DNA of 64,000 nucleotides from CAYVUB01 sp964454675 (GTDB taxonomy: Bacteria > Bacteroidota > Bacteroidia > Flavobacteriales > Flavobacteriaceae): NCBI GenBank assembly GCA_964454675.1, contig CAYVUB010000002.1, positions 100,233 through 164,232 of the forward strand, read 5' to 3'. Positions 7,428 through 15,008 of this stretch are shown here, in pieces. The notes under the pieces were generated by a model, which saw nothing but the letters and a program-made list of their open reading frames with translations, had not been told where the DNA came from and did no database searches. Each line of letters begins with the position of its first letter. Position 1 is the first letter of the stretch. The translations under genes were made by a program, and so were the position numbers.

Positions 7428-9206
7428 TTAATCGGATGTAATTTCTATGCCGTCTTTATCTATACGATATTTAACACTTTCGGAATTGGCTTTAAAACCA
7501 CTGCTGTTAATTTGAAGTTTTGAACTGTCGCCTTTTATTTCAATGCCGTTTTCGTCAATAGTTATATTTTTTGTATCAACTTTTATTTTAAAGTTGCTTT
7601 CATCTTCTGCCGGACAATCTAAACATTCCGCTTTGTCTTCAAGAACTTTTAGCGCATGGTTGGCATCACTATAAGAAACAATGTTGTTGCTTGATTTATA
7701 GTAATTTAAAAATGATTTTGTAGTGTCATGAAGTTCAAAAATGACACCTTCGGGTAAATAGACAATTACTTCTACGTTTTGGTCGCGAAATTTGTTTTCA
7801 TAATCTGTAATCAAGAAATTATCCAGCAGTAATTGATTATTTTCGATGTTGAACATATAATCAATTTTTCCGGCACGTTCTTTTGCTTCAATATAATTTT
7901 TCCCTTTTGATTCTTTTACAACTTCCATATAAGGCACGGCATCTTTTGTAGAACGCACGGTAAGGCGGACATTTTTTGAAAAAAGAACCTTTTCATTATT
8001 GGCATTGTATTTTATTGAAAACCCGTCGTTTCTGTGCATATTATTGCTGTTTGAATGAGAATTGCTGCGTTCAATGTCACTTCCTGCCATTTTGATGCTT
8101 ATGGTGTCGCTGGTATTCAATGGCAGTTCGTGCTTTGTTACAGTGCTGGTTTCCAGGGCAAAATCTGTAGCTTGTTTTACACCGAAAGTAATTAAAGCAA
8201 TGATAGACATAATCCAAAGACCTAACAGTGTGAATTTTGCAATTTTCCCGATAGATTTCAGGTTGTTGATTAATATTTTTAATCCTAAATACAAGATGAT
8301 AAAAAACGGAATACCTACCGAAAGGAAAATGGATAAAGACCACATCCATATTGGTACGCCGGAAGTGTTGACCACATCGGGATAATCCATCCACCAAGGA
8401 TTAAATATTGACGAACTTCCGAATGAAAGCAAACCGATTACCAAAGAGAAAATCCCCAAAGCCCCAAAAACTACCAGCAATAAACCAATGAATTTTGCGA
8501 ACAGTTTCAGGAAAAACATGATAATATCGCCTATGGTGTCAAAAAACGTTTTTGAGCTCGATTTGATTTTGTTGCCATGCTTTTGAAAATCAACATTTTT
8601 TACAGTATCAGAAACTGTTTGAGAAACGTTTTCAAAACCGTCTTTTATTTTTTTTTCAATGTTGCTTATGTTCACCGGTTCGCCGGTCATTGTAAGCTTA
8701 TCGGCAGTTGTAACGGCTTCGGGAACCAAAATCCAAAATAAAATATAGATGAATATAAATGTACCACCCGAGCCAAACGCAAATAAAATCCATAGCAATC
8801 GTACCCAGATAGCGTCAATACCTAAGTAATGACCAAGCCCCGAAGCGACACCGCCAATGTATGAGTTGCCGGTATCTCTGAACAGTTTTTTTGAACTGTT
8901 TATTTTCGTTTTTTGAGTTGGCTGGTCTCCAAAAATTTCGTCGTCAACAAGATAATCTTCCGGTTGTCCCATGATAGTGATAATCTCGTCAACTTCCTTA
9001 TTGCTAATAACTTGCTTATCGTGTTTTATACGCTCTGTAAATAATTCTGCAATGCGGGCTTCAATATCTGCTATAATTTCCGAACGACCTTGCGAGTCTG
9101 TAAATGAACGCTTTATGGCTTCAAGATAGCGTTGCAATTTTAGGTAAGCATCTTCATCAATATGAAAAAATATACCTGCTAAATTTATGTTGACTGTCTT
9201 ATTCAT
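7428..9206 (-). CDS. PspC domain multi-pass membrane protein
   Basis: A 592-aa protein, much longer than E. coli PspC. Residues 1-95 form a soluble helical region. The PspC domain follows at about 107-165, with LFRDTGNSYIGGVASGLGHYLGID and a hydrophobic segment ending in WILVPEA. Further membrane helices occupy about 225-370. The rest, to the C-terminus, is a predicted periplasmic beta-rich domain ending in alternating IKIDxxGIEI-type strands. The gene overlaps padR by 8 bp. By analogy it senses or buffers envelope stress; regulation by PadR is inferred from the shared operon. Confidence 0.87.
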   Translation of the reverse strand: MNKTVNINLAGIFFHIDEDAYLKLQRYLEAIKRSFTDSQGRSEIIADIEARIAELFTERIKHDKQVISNKEVDEIITIMGQPEDYLVDDEIFGDQPTQKTKINSSKKLFRDTGNSYIGGVASGLGHYLGIDAIWVRLLWILFAFGSGGTFIFIYILFWILVPEAVTTADKLTMTGEPVNISNIEKKIKDGFENVSQTVSDTVKNVDFQKHGNKIKSSSKTFFDTIGDIIMFFLKLFAKFIGLLLVVFGALGIFSLVIGLLSFGSSSIFNPWWMDYPDVVNTSGVPIWMWSLSIFLSVGIPFFIILYLGLKILINNLKSIGKIAKFTLLGLWIMSIIALITFGVKQATDFALETSTVTKHELPLNTSDTISIKMAGSDIERSNSHSNSNNMHRNDGFSIKYNANNEKVLFSKNVRLTVRSTKDAVPYMEVVKESKGKNYIEAKERAGKIDYMFNIENNQLLLDNFLITDYENKFRDQNVEVIVYLPEGVIFELHDTTKSFLNYYKSSNNIVSYSDANHALKVLEDKAECLDCPAEDESNFKIKVDTKNITIDENGIEIKGDSSKLQINSSGFKANSESVKYRIDKDGIEITSD

Positions 9207-9543
9207 TTTTTGATTTTTTTGTGTTGGTTACTAAGTTTACCGCATGTTGTAATTCGTTCCAGGTGATGTTCAGTTCGTTAAGAAATAACTTGCCTGTTTC
9301 TGTAAGTCCGTAATATTTACGTGGAGGTCCCGAGGTTGATTCTTCCCACCGGTAGTTAAGAAGACCATCGTTTTTAAGCCGTGTAAGCAACGGATAAATA
9401 GTGCCTTCAACTACCAGCATTTTTGCGTCTTTAAGTGTGTCGAGAATTTCGGCTACATAGGCATCTTCGTCTTTTAAGACCGATAGTATGCAGTATTCCA
9501 AAACACCTTTTCGCATTTGAGCTTTTGTGTTTTCTATCTTCAT
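9199..9543 (-). CDS. PadR family transcriptional regulator
   Basis: A 114-aa winged-helix regulator. The segment GVLEYCILSVLKDEDAYVAEIL and the wing region VEGTIYPLLTRLKNDGLL, followed by PPRKYYGLTETG, are diagnostic of PadR. The C-terminal dimerisation helix is short. The last 8 bp overlap the start of the PspC gene, so the two are translationally coupled, and PadR probably controls that operon. No clear operator dyad or -7 element was found upstream. Confidence 0.93.
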   Translation of the reverse strand: MKIENTKAQMRKGVLEYCILSVLKDEDAYVAEILDTLKDAKMLVVEGTIYPLLTRLKNDGLLNYRWEESTSGPPRKYYGLTETGKLFLNELNITWNELQHAVNLVTNTKKSKNE

Positions 9544-9593
9544 AAGATGTGTTGATTTAATAAATTGTGACTGTTCATTTTTTGATTGATTGA

Positions 9594-9617
9594 TGACCCT
9601 TCGGTTTCGCTCAGGGC
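9594..9617. repeat. CCCT...AGGG dispersed-type repeat
   Basis: TGACCCTTCGG followed by TTTCGCTCAGGG forms an imperfect GC-rich dyad between DUF4870 and padR. It resembles the CCTTCG/CGCTCAGG elements scattered in many bacterial genomes. Only one copy was seen here. Confidence 0.45.
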
Positions 9618-9622
9618 AATTT

Positions 9623-10069
9623 TTATTTTAAAAAATTGATGGTTAAAGGATATTGAAACGTTTTGCCGTCTCTGGCTTTTAGGCTTGCTCTTACTATTAA
9701 TGCCAGTTCTATAATAAAAGCAATAACAGCCAAAACGCCCAAAGCACCGCCTATGTATAGTAAAGGCGAAGGTTTACCTATATTGATATGAAAATCATGA
9801 AAACCGTTAAAATCAATAAAGTCAATACCGCTGAATAATTTGAAAATAAAGAATGGCGCGGTAACTGTCCCTATAATAATGGTGTACAGTAAAATACTCA
9901 TTTGAAAGTTGATAATCTGCTTGCCGTGAGCATCTACAAATTCCGATTTTTCTTTGTTGGCAACCCATAATATTAACGGGCCTATAAAATTTCCTAATGG
10001 AAAAAAGAACCGTGAAAAGGTTGACAAATGTATAAATGTAGCGATGTTTTTTTGATGAGTATCTAACAT
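9623..10069 (-). CDS. DUF4870 (Tic20-like) membrane protein
   Basis: About 148 aa with three to four membrane segments and the family block FVDAHGKQIINFQMS. I choose the ATG at 10069 (MLDTHQKNIATF) rather than the longer frame starting at 10114, because a good promoter (-7 TATATTTG at 10107-10100 with TTTTG 21 bp upstream) lies inside that extension. The function is unknown. It is on the same strand just upstream of padR-pspC and could be read into it, although a repeat separates them. Confidence 0.85.
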   Translation of the reverse strand: MLDTHQKNIATFIHLSTFSRFFFPLGNFIGPLILWVANKEKSEFVDAHGKQIINFQMSILLYTIIIGTVTAPFFIFKLFSGIDFIDFNGFHDFHINIGKPSPLLYIGGALGVLAVIAFIIELALIVRASLKARDGKTFQYPLTINFLK

Positions 10070-10099
10070 GGTTTTAAAAGTATATAATAGTTTCTTATG

Positions 10100-10133
10100 C
10101 AAATATATATCCAAAAGAAAGTATTATGCAAAA
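10100..10133 (-). promoter_or_regulatory. Promoter of the DUF4870 gene
   Basis: TTTTG at 10133-10129, 21-bp spacer, TATATTTG at 10107-10100 on the minus strand. This fits the Bacteroidota -33/-7 pattern and sets the start codon at 10069. Confidence 0.6.
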
Positions 10134-10177
10134 CATAGTAGTAAAATTTAACAAAATTTTAAGAAAAGCCGATTCAT

Positions 10178-10185
10178 TAATTTTG
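10178..10185 (+). promoter_or_regulatory. -7 element of the DUF4442 gene
   Basis: TAATTTTG, 29 nt before the ATG at 10215. Confidence 0.4.
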
Positions 10186-10214
10186 ATTATTTTAGGCGGA
10201 AAATTAAAGAAGAC

Positions 10215-10670
10215 ATGAAGCTTTCACCAAGTAAAATCAATATGTTTCTATTGTTCAAATTGCCATCGGCATACTTTTGCGGTGTACGGGCAAACCATAT
10301 TGATAATGAAAAATGTATTGTGACTGTTAAGTACAGATGGATAAACCAGAATCCGTTCAAATCAATGTTTTGGGCGGTACAGGGTATGGCTGCCGAGTTG
10401 ACTACCGGTGCGTTAATGATGTCAAAAATTAAAGAAAGCGGCAGGAAAATTTCAATGCTTGTAGCAACCAATAACGGGACATTCACAAAAAAAGCTGTTG
10501 GTAAAATCACATTTACCTGTAATGACGGTCATAAAGTTGATAATGCCATTGAAAAAGCCATAGCAACCGGTGAAGGGCAAACCGTGACAATGCACGCCAC
10601 AGGGAAAAATGCCGAAGGTATCGAAGTATCGGGGTTTAATTTTGAATGGACGATTAAAGTGAAGAGTTAG
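10215..10670 (+). CDS. DUF4442 hotdog-fold (thioesterase-like) protein
   Basis: A 151-aa cytoplasmic protein of the DUF4442 family, which adopts the acyl-CoA thioesterase hotdog fold. Features are KYRWINQNPFKSMFWAVQGMAAELTTG (central helix and its lead-in) and three later strands. Substrate and activity are unknown. It stands alone between divergent and co-directional neighbours. A CAGT-type repeat begins immediately after its stop codon. Confidence 0.82.
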   Translation: MKLSPSKINMFLLFKLPSAYFCGVRANHIDNEKCIVTVKYRWINQNPFKSMFWAVQGMAAELTTGALMMSKIKESGRKISMLVATNNGTFTKKAVGKITFTCNDGHKVDNAIEKAIATGEGQTVTMHATGKNAEGIEVSGFNFEWTIKVKS

Positions 10671-10697
10671 TATTCAGTCTCAGTTTTCAGTATTCAT
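10671..10697 (+). repeat. CAGT-family repeat starting at a stop codon
   Basis: Contains CAGTCTCAGTTTTCAGT. It starts on the base after the TAG of the DUF4442 gene. Related copies lie at 14982-15008 (minus) and 33476-33504 (plus), also directly after stop codons. Confidence 0.65.
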
Positions 10698-10784
10698 TTA
10701 AAGATGATTTAAACAAATTTTAAATTGTAACATTTTCATGCTTTTTGCAACCAATCATCAACAGTAAAACAACAAAATAGTAAA

Positions 10785-11585
10785 ATGACATCACACGAGA
10801 TAGATTACAAAATATACGGCGAAGAAATGCAGTATGTTGAAATAGAACTGGATCCGAATGAAGGGGTAGTAGCCGAAGCCGGCAGTTTTATGATGATGGA
10901 TGACGGCATCAAAATGGAAACCATTTTTGGTGACGGTTCAGAAAAAAACAAAGGTTTTTTAGGTTCTATACTTGGTGCCGGAAAACGGGTTCTCACAGGT
11001 GAAAACCTTTTTATGACAGTTTTTTACAACACACTTCCGGGAAAAAGAAATGTATCATTTGCATCGCCATACCCCGGAAAAATTATTCCTATAGATTTAA
11101 CCGAATACCGGGGTAAATTCATTTGTCAAAAAGATGCATTTCTCTGTGCAGCCAAAGGTGTGAGTGTTGGTATTGAGTTTTCAAGAAAATTAGGACGCGG
11201 ACTTTTTGGAGGCGAAGGATTTATCATGCAAAAACTTGAAGGCGATGGTATGGCATTTGTACATGCGGGAGGTACTATGGCAAGAAAAGAATTACAGGCA
11301 GGCGAGGTGCTGCGTGTTGATACCGGATGTATCATAGGTTTTACAAAAGATGTAGATTATGATATAGAATTTATAGGCGGTATCAAGAATACCATTTTTG
11401 GTGGTGAAGGCCTATTTTATGCCAGATTGCGTGGTCCCGGAGTTGTTTACATCCAGTCGCTGCCATTCAGCAGGCTTGCAGGACGAGTTTGGGCAAGCGC
11501 GCCGCAAGCAGGAGGAAAGCAAAGAGGTGAAGGCAGTATTCTTGGAGGTTTGGGCAATATTTTGGATGGCGATAACAGGTTTTAA
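10785..11585 (+). CDS. AIM24 / TIGR00266 family protein
   Basis: A 266-aa protein of the AIM24 family (tryptophan-RNA-attenuator-like double-stranded beta-helix). It has VVAEAGSFMMMDDGIKMET near the N-terminus, then GRGLFGGEGFIMQKLEGDGMAFVHAGG and GGEGLFYARLRGPGVVYIQSLPFSRLA. These glycine-rich repeated halves are typical of the family. The biochemical role in bacteria is not known. Residues after about 240 form a low-complexity glycine-rich tail. Confidence 0.9.
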   Translation: MTSHEIDYKIYGEEMQYVEIELDPNEGVVAEAGSFMMMDDGIKMETIFGDGSEKNKGFLGSILGAGKRVLTGENLFMTVFYNTLPGKRNVSFASPYPGKIIPIDLTEYRGKFICQKDAFLCAAKGVSVGIEFSRKLGRGLFGGEGFIMQKLEGDGMAFVHAGGTMARKELQAGEVLRVDTGCIIGFTKDVDYDIEFIGGIKNTIFGGEGLFYARLRGPGVVYIQSLPFSRLAGRVWASAPQAGGKQRGEGSILGGLGNILDGDNRF

Positions 11586-11709
11586 TTGGCAGGATAATCT
11601 TGTTAAATTTTTGGTAATATGTAATTAAATGAGATTTTTTTTGTATCTTGGTTTTCATTAAACTAAGTGCCTATAGTCAAATTCTACTTAACCTAAACCC
11701 TAAACAATT

Positions 11710-11907
11710 ATGGCAAGAGCAATGTTTGAGTACACAAAAACCGTACTCAAAAAAGTTAGTTTCGACCCTAACCTGTTTTGTAGAGAAGTGCAAAAAGCTG
11801 TTCAACGGTTATTGCCGTATGAAATTGAAGAGCTTAAGATTTTTATAAAATCGCTTATTCTGCAAAATCCTGAGTTAAATCAATGTTTAATCTATTTAAA
11901 ACCATAA
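11710..11907 (+). CDS. Conserved-looking 65-aa basic protein
   Basis: Begins MARAMFEYTKTVLKKVSFD and continues with a helical basic core, CREVQKAVQRLLPYEIEEL, ending ELNQCLIYLKP. It has no signal peptide or membrane segment. The ATG at 11710 follows a leader with a weak promoter, and the gene ends at the shared terminator 11912-11935. The composition looks like a genuine protein, and I believe similar short proteins occur in other flavobacteria, but I know no function. The other frame at 11648-11848 is a shadow. Confidence 0.7.
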   Translation: MARAMFEYTKTVLKKVSFDPNLFCREVQKAVQRLLPYEIEELKIFIKSLILQNPELNQCLIYLKP

Positions 11908-11911
11908 AAAA

Positions 11912-11935
11912 AAGCAGCTTACAGGCTGCTTTTTT
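11912..11935. terminator. Bidirectional terminator overlapping the oxyR 3' end
   Basis: Stem AAGCAGC / GCTGCTT with a 6-nt loop, flanked by A- and T-runs. The oxyR stop codon (11919-11921) lies in the loop, so the last codons of oxyR form one arm. Confidence 0.88.
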
Positions 11936-12872
11936 GCTTTGTAACAGGACTTATAATTTCTACATTCTGAAACGCAATCGCCCCGCGTATAATTCCCGAG
12001 ATAACATTGTGCAGTGCATCAATAATATGCATTTTGAGTTCGCTTTTATGGTAAATTAAGCTTACTTCTCTCGCGGGTGTAGGCTCATTAAAATGATGAA
12101 GATTGTTTTTTAGATTGTCTTGAATATCCAGTGTATGAAGATACGGCAGTAAGGTCATCCCCAGACCTTCATTGGACAATTTTATTAAGGTTTCAATACT
12201 GCCGCTTTCAAGTTGAAAATTATCATCTTGCTGATTTTTAAAAGCTTTACACAAATTGATGACACCATCCCTAAAACAATGACCTTCTTCAAGCAGAAGC
12301 ATATCGTCAATTTCCAAATCTGAAACATCAATTTTTGACTTACCTGAAAGTCTGTGTTCTTTAGGAATGTATGCCACAAACGGTTCGTAATACAGTACAC
12401 GTTCTTTGATGTTTTCTTTTTCCAGCGGTGTAGCGGCAATAGCTGCATCCATGTGGCCGTCGTTGATACGTGCAATGATTTCTTCGGTGGTAAGTTCTTC
12501 TATTTTTAATTTGATTTTCGGATATTTTTTTACGAATGCCTTTAAAAACATGGGTAAAAGCGTAGGCATTACTGTAGATATAATCCCAAGCCTGAAATCG
12601 CCGCCTATAAATCCCTTTTGCTGGTCCACAATATCCTGAATCCTGTCTGATTCATTCACAATATTACGTGCCTGATGTACAATTTTCCGGCCTACTTCAG
12701 TCAATTCAATAGGCTTTTTGCTTCGGTCAAAAATCAATACATCCAGTTCTTCCTCCAGTTTTTGGATTTGTGTACTTAATGTGGGTTGTGTCACAAAGCA
12801 TTTTTCTGCTGCTTTGGTGAAATTCTTGTGTTCTGCTATGGCAAGAACGTAGTGTAATTGCGTAATGGTCAT
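11919..12872 (-). CDS. oxyR: Hydrogen-peroxide sensor regulator OxyR
   Basis: A 317-aa LysR-type regulator. The N-terminal helix-turn-helix (AAEKCFVTQPTLSTQIQKLE) is at about residues 21-40. The redox pair is Cys199 and Cys208 in EGHCFRDGVINLC, at the same residue numbers as in E. coli OxyR. Oxidation to the 199-208 disulfide should switch DNA binding. It is divergent from dps, with an OxyR-like tetrad pattern between the two starts. Auto-regulation and dps activation are inferred from that site. The last coding bases lie in the shared terminator stem. Confidence 0.95.
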   Translation of the reverse strand: MTITQLHYVLAIAEHKNFTKAAEKCFVTQPTLSTQIQKLEEELDVLIFDRSKKPIELTEVGRKIVHQARNIVNESDRIQDIVDQQKGFIGGDFRLGIISTVMPTLLPMFLKAFVKKYPKIKLKIEELTTEEIIARINDGHMDAAIAATPLEKENIKERVLYYEPFVAYIPKEHRLSGKSKIDVSDLEIDDMLLLEEGHCFRDGVINLCKAFKNQQDDNFQLESGSIETLIKLSNEGLGMTLLPYLHTLDIQDNLKNNLHHFNEPTPAREVSLIYHKSELKMHIIDALHNVISGIIRGAIAFQNVEIISPVTKQKSSL

Positions 12873-12884
12873 TGTATATTGTTT

Positions 12885-12926
12885 ATAGCTATAAAATTAT
12901 AAAAACTATTTATAAAATCTATAGCT
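12885..12926. promoter_or_regulatory. Putative OxyR operator between oxyR and dps
   Basis: ATAG at 12885-12888 and CTAT at 12919-12922 are spaced within one base of the outer tetrads of the E. coli OxyR site (38 rather than 37 bp). Inner TTAT (12897-12900) and CTAT (12906-12909) are degenerate. An inverted repeat AGCTATA (12887-12893) / TATAGCT (12920-12926) is centred at 12906.5. Confidence 0.55.
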
Positions 12927-12945
12927 GAACTTGGTAAATAATCGT

Positions 12946-12953
12946 TAAATTTG
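12946..12953 (+). promoter_or_regulatory. -7 element of dps
   Basis: TAAATTTG, 25 nt before the ATG at 12979. The expected -33 position falls in the OxyR-like site, as expected for an activated promoter. Confidence 0.5.
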
Positions 12954-12978
12954 ATTGATAATTAAAAATCAAGAAATT

Positions 12979-13458
12979 ATGACTTTAAACACGATTGGTT
13001 TAGATACCAAAAAAACGAAAGATTTAGCGAAAGATTTGAATGTGTTATTGGCAAATTTTCAACTGTACTATCAAAATTTGAGAGGTATTCACTGGAATAT
13101 CAAAGGAAAACGGTTTTTTGACCTTCATGTAAAATTTGAAGAGTTATATACCGATGCCAATATGAAAGTAGATATGATTGCCGAGCGTGTTTTAACACTT
13201 GGTGAAACGCCTCTGCATACTTTTGAAGATTATATTAAGGCAGGAAAAGTAGCGGTAGGAAAAAGCATTTCGGAAGATGAAAAGGCGGTACAGCTTATTA
13301 TTGACTCATTAGCCGAATTATTAAAAATTGAACGTGACATCCTTGAAAAAGCAGGTGATGCCAATGATGAAGGCACCAACTCCATGATGAGCGATTTTAT
13401 TACCGAACAGGAAAAAACGGTCTGGATGATGAAAGCCTGGTTAGGCGAAACGGTGTAA
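12979..13458 (+). CDS. dps: Dps family DNA-binding ferritin
   Basis: About 159 aa from the ATG at 12979 (MTLNTIGLD). The upstream ATG at 12955 is unlikely because it lies almost on the predicted transcription start. The family motif is present: NLRGIHWNIKGKRFFDLHVKFEELY followed by DMIAERVLTLGE, which together supply the His, Asp and Glu ligands of the inter-subunit ferroxidase site. The protein forms a dodecamer, stores iron and protects DNA from peroxide. It is divergent from oxyR, in line with OxyR-driven induction. Confidence 0.95.
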   Translation: MTLNTIGLDTKKTKDLAKDLNVLLANFQLYYQNLRGIHWNIKGKRFFDLHVKFEELYTDANMKVDMIAERVLTLGETPLHTFEDYIKAGKVAVGKSISEDEKAVQLIIDSLAELLKIERDILEKAGDANDEGTNSMMSDFITEQEKTVWMMKAWLGETV

Positions 13459-13498
13459 GTCAGGTATTAGCTGTTGGGTATTAGGGGATTGCACGTTG

Positions 13499-13532
13499 AA
13501 ATCCTAAATCCTAAATTGTAAATCCTAAATTA
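13499..13532 (-). repeat. ATTTAGG-type tandem repeat at the DUF58 stop
   Basis: On the minus strand, units of ATTTAGGATTT follow one another three times. The TAG stop of the DUF58 gene (13527-13525) is part of the first unit. Confidence 0.65.
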
Positions 13533-14856
13533 ATCCTCGTGCTTTAATTTCAAGGTATTTGTTGATGGTGTCAATCGTCAAATTTTCGGGTGTGGTAAGG
13601 ATAGATTGAATGCCGTATTTTTGAAGTTCGTTAACTATCAGGCGTTTTTCAAAGGCAAATTTTTCGGCAATGACTTTATCGTAAACTTCTTGCACGGTTT
13701 CGGCTTTATTGTTGATAATGCTATCCAGTTCTACATTTTTAAAGAATATCACTACCAATAAATGGTTTTTTGCAATGCCTTTAAGGTAAGGAAGCTGCCT
13801 GTGCAAGCCGTCAAGAGTTTCAAAATTGGTATAAAGCAGCATTAATCCCCGTTGTGTGATGTGGCGTTTCATATCAGCATAGAGCCTGCCATAATCACTT
13901 TCAAAAAAATCGGTCGAAACATTGTACAGTGCTTCCAGAATGAGATTCATTTGTGAGCTTCGTTTTTCGGCAACTACCGTGTTTTCGAGCTTTTTTGAGA
14001 ATGCCAGAATACCGGCTTTATCGTGTTTTTTCAATGCTACATTTGAAATTACCAATGCGGCATTGATGGCATAATCCAGCAGCATCAAACCATTAAAAGG
14101 CATTTTCATCACACGGCCTTTATCGATAACCGAGTAAATAGGCTGTGATTTTTCGTCCTGAAATTGATTGACCATCAGTTGGTTCTTTTTTGCCGTGGCT
14201 TTCCAGTTAACGGTGCGCATGTCATCACCCAATACGTATTCTTTAATTTGTTCAAATTCCATCGTATGCCCGATGCGGCGTATTTTTTTGATGCCGTATT
14301 GATGCAGGTTGTTGCTTATGGCAAGCAAATCGTATTTGCGTAACTGGATAAAACTCGGGTAGGTAGGCACCATTGTATGATTGTCAGTAGTGAACCGTCG
14401 TGTCACAAGTCCAAAAACAGAGGTTGCATAAATGTTTAACTTCCCGAAATGGTACTCGCCACGTTCAACAGGACGAAGTTGGTAGCGAAATTCGTTACTG
14501 CTCGATGCTCTAAGTTTTCGGTCAATTTTAAAATTCCGCACTTGAAACTGTTCGGGTAATTCATCAATAATCCGTACAAAAACGGGAAACGTATAGTAAT
14601 TTTCGATTTTAAGAAACACATCGTTTTCATCGCCGTTTGAAAATTTTTCAGGCACAATGCGTTTCCCTTTGATGCCCGTTTTGGTGTTAAACAACAAAAG
14701 TGTGTCCAGAAATGTTAAAGCAACCAGCAATAAGAGTAGTAATTTTGTGATTTCAAACCAACGCGGAAACACAAAACTTATAACAAACAAAATCATGATG
14801 CCGATACAGGCATAAAATAAACGGTTTTGTATGTAGAATGGTTTTAATCTTTTCAT
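13525..14856 (-). CDS. DUF58 domain protein (MoxR-associated)
   Basis: A 443-aa membrane-anchored protein with two N-terminal membrane helices (about residues 12-52) and a beta-rich middle. The DUF58 core is YVLGDDMRTVNWKATAKKNQLMVNQF at about residues 208-234, followed by a von Willebrand A-like fold. DUF58 proteins work with MoxR AAA+ ATPases as assembly or maturation factors. It is the last gene of the cluster running from the SpoIIM gene. A palindromic repeat separates its start from moxR. Confidence 0.9.
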   Translation of the reverse strand: MKRLKPFYIQNRLFYACIGIMILFVISFVFPRWFEITKLLLLLLVALTFLDTLLLFNTKTGIKGKRIVPEKFSNGDENDVFLKIENYYTFPVFVRIIDELPEQFQVRNFKIDRKLRASSSNEFRYQLRPVERGEYHFGKLNIYATSVFGLVTRRFTTDNHTMVPTYPSFIQLRKYDLLAISNNLHQYGIKKIRRIGHTMEFEQIKEYVLGDDMRTVNWKATAKKNQLMVNQFQDEKSQPIYSVIDKGRVMKMPFNGLMLLDYAINAALVISNVALKKHDKAGILAFSKKLENTVVAEKRSSQMNLILEALYNVSTDFFESDYGRLYADMKRHITQRGLMLLYTNFETLDGLHRQLPYLKGIAKNHLLVVIFFKNVELDSIINNKAETVQEVYDKVIAEKFAFEKRLIVNELQKYGIQSILTTPENLTIDTINKYLEIKARGLI

Positions 14857-14860
14857 ACGT

Positions 14861-14887
14861 CATTCCTGCGAAGGCAGGAATCTTTTT
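14861..14887. repeat. ATTCCTGC palindromic repeat, copy 1
   Basis: Perfect stem ATTCCTGC-GAAG-GCAGGAAT followed by CTTTTT. Identical to copy 2 at 18976-19002 over 28 nt (14860-14887 against 18975-19002). It lies 4 bp upstream of the DUF58 start codon. Confidence 0.8.
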
Positions 14888-14981
14888 ATTAAAATGTTGT
14901 AAATAGAATTAATTAGTTGTTAATTAATGGGTTAATTTGTTATTCTGATTCAACAAATAAACAGGTCACGATTTAACTGTT

Positions 14982-15008
14982 CACTGAGACTGCGACTGAA
15001 AACTGAGA
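14982..15008 (-). repeat. CAGT-family repeat after the moxR stop
   Basis: On the minus strand CTCAGTTTTCAGTCGCAGT begins one base after the TAA of moxR, in the same sense orientation relative to its gene as the copies at 10671 and 33476. Confidence 0.65.

Noticed and set aside
11648..11848. Plus-strand frame overlapping the 65-aa gene
   Set aside because: It is a different frame of the same sequence, with less protein-like composition than the frame starting at 11710.
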